A stretch of DNA of 6,785 nucleotides from assembly GCA_964567785.1 (NCBI GenBank), contig CAZMOK010000109.1:1-6785 (forward strand). The letters are read 5' to 3'. Within the stretch, counting starts at the first letter, position 1. Each line of letters opens with the position of its first letter. The DNA is from CAZMOK01 sp964567785. GTDB lineage: Bacteria > Bacteroidota > Bacteroidia > Bacteroidales > JAGOPY01. The notes under the pieces were generated by a model that saw only the letters and a program-made list of their open reading frames with translations, was not told where the DNA came from and did no database searches. A program made the position numbers and the translations under genes. Below, one piece after another: positions 6,598 through 6,785 of the stretch.

Positions 6598-6628
6598 CAA
6601 AAGTAAGATAAGTATAATTGGTTTTCAA
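6598..6628 (-). promoter_or_regulatory. Bacteroidetes-type promoter of the T9SS cargo gene
   Basis: Read leftward, TTG (6626-6628) and TACTTTTG (6598-6605) are separated by 20 nt, matching both the -33 TTG and the -7 TAnnTTTG elements recognised by the Bacteroidetes primary sigma factor at their usual spacing. The -7 box ends 40 nt before the ATG at 6557, giving a leader of about 35 nt with no Shine-Dalgarno. This is the best promoter in the window. Confidence 0.78.
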
Positions 6629-6672
6629 TATTATTTACATAATTTATATATATGGATGTATGGTTGTTTCTA

Positions 6673-6705
6673 AAGTCCCCCTTTGAAGGGGGATTTAGGG
6701 GGATG
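6673..6705. repeat. C5/G5 palindromic element, REP-like
   Basis: TCCCCCTT (6676-6683) and AAGGGGGA (6686-6693) are exact inverted arms around TG. After TTTA a second GGGGGA (6698-6703) could pair with the same C-rich arm in an alternative fold. From memory, very similar C5/G5 elements are scattered through spacers of many Bacteroidetes and cyanobacterial genomes, but I cannot confirm copies elsewhere here. It lies upstream of the T9SS cargo promoter and is not followed by a T-run, so it is not a standard terminator. Confidence 0.6.
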
Positions 6706-6757
6706 TTATTGTATCTGATTGTAAAGTTGTCCCAATTGCTTTTATTGTCAAGTTGGT

Positions 6758-6785
6758 GCTGGGTACTGGGTGCTGGGTACTGGGT
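6758..6785. repeat. 7-bp tandem array at the window end, units GCTGGGT/ACTGGGT
   Basis: Four consecutive 7-bp units alternate: GCTGGGT (6758-6764), ACTGGGT (6765-6771), GCTGGGT (6772-6778) and ACTGGGT (6779-6785). This amounts to two copies of a 14-bp unit. The array runs off the window, so its full length is not visible. It lies about 130 bp upstream of the T9SS cargo promoter. Confidence 0.85.

Noticed and set aside
6694..6700. TTTAGGG, identical to the plant-type telomere heptamer
   Set aside because: It occurs once, as part of the C5/G5 palindromic element, and is not tandemly repeated.

Overview
The window looks like a chromosomal segment from an uncultured or draft-assembled member of the Bacteroidota (Bacteroidetes). 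Four signs agree: a C-terminal type IX secretion (T9SS) sorting domain on one protein; an Omp28-like secreted protein and a surface beta-helix protein with the 'IGIG..SPSAKLDVNGRIR' type of N-terminal segment; start codons preceded by A/T-rich leaders without Shine-Dalgarno sequences; and two exact matches to the Bacteroidetes -7 promoter consensus TAnnTTTG. A run of exactly 100 N (1688-1787) is a scaffold gap of unknown true size.

Layout, left to right. Positions 1-44 may hold the last codons of a rightward gene cut by the window edge. Next comes a short 7-bp tandem array (43-77). A leftward gene (116-1513) encodes a secreted right-handed beta-helix protein. The spacer 1514-1960 holds the gap, two more 7-bp tandem arrays and the porin promoter. 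A rightward gene (1961-2983) encodes an outer-membrane beta-barrel resembling phosphate-selective porins O/P. It converges with, and overlaps by 53 bp, a leftward sodium:solute symporter gene (2931-4400). Behind the symporter lies a strong intrinsic terminator (4491-4521), which closes a leftward gene (4545-6557) for a 670-residue multidomain T9SS cargo protein with a CGPC thioredoxin-like domain. The right spacer (6558-6785) carries that gene's promoter, a C5/G5 palindromic element and a fourth 7-bp tandem array running off the window end.

All four complete products are predicted to act at or beyond the cell envelope: two exported or surface proteins, one outer-membrane channel and one inner-membrane symporter. 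The orientations (-,+,-,-) and the terminator argue against a single operon, and no shared pathway can be shown. A porin and a Na+ symporter could in principle serve successive membranes for one solute, but nothing here names the solute.

The least-explained signal is in the spacers. Three of the spacers contain tandem arrays of exactly 7-bp units, four arrays in all, each with a different unit. One sits across the upstream part of the porin promoter and one sits exactly at the assembly gap. I found no CRISPR array, tRNA, rRNA, transposase, toxin-antitoxin pair or defence genes.
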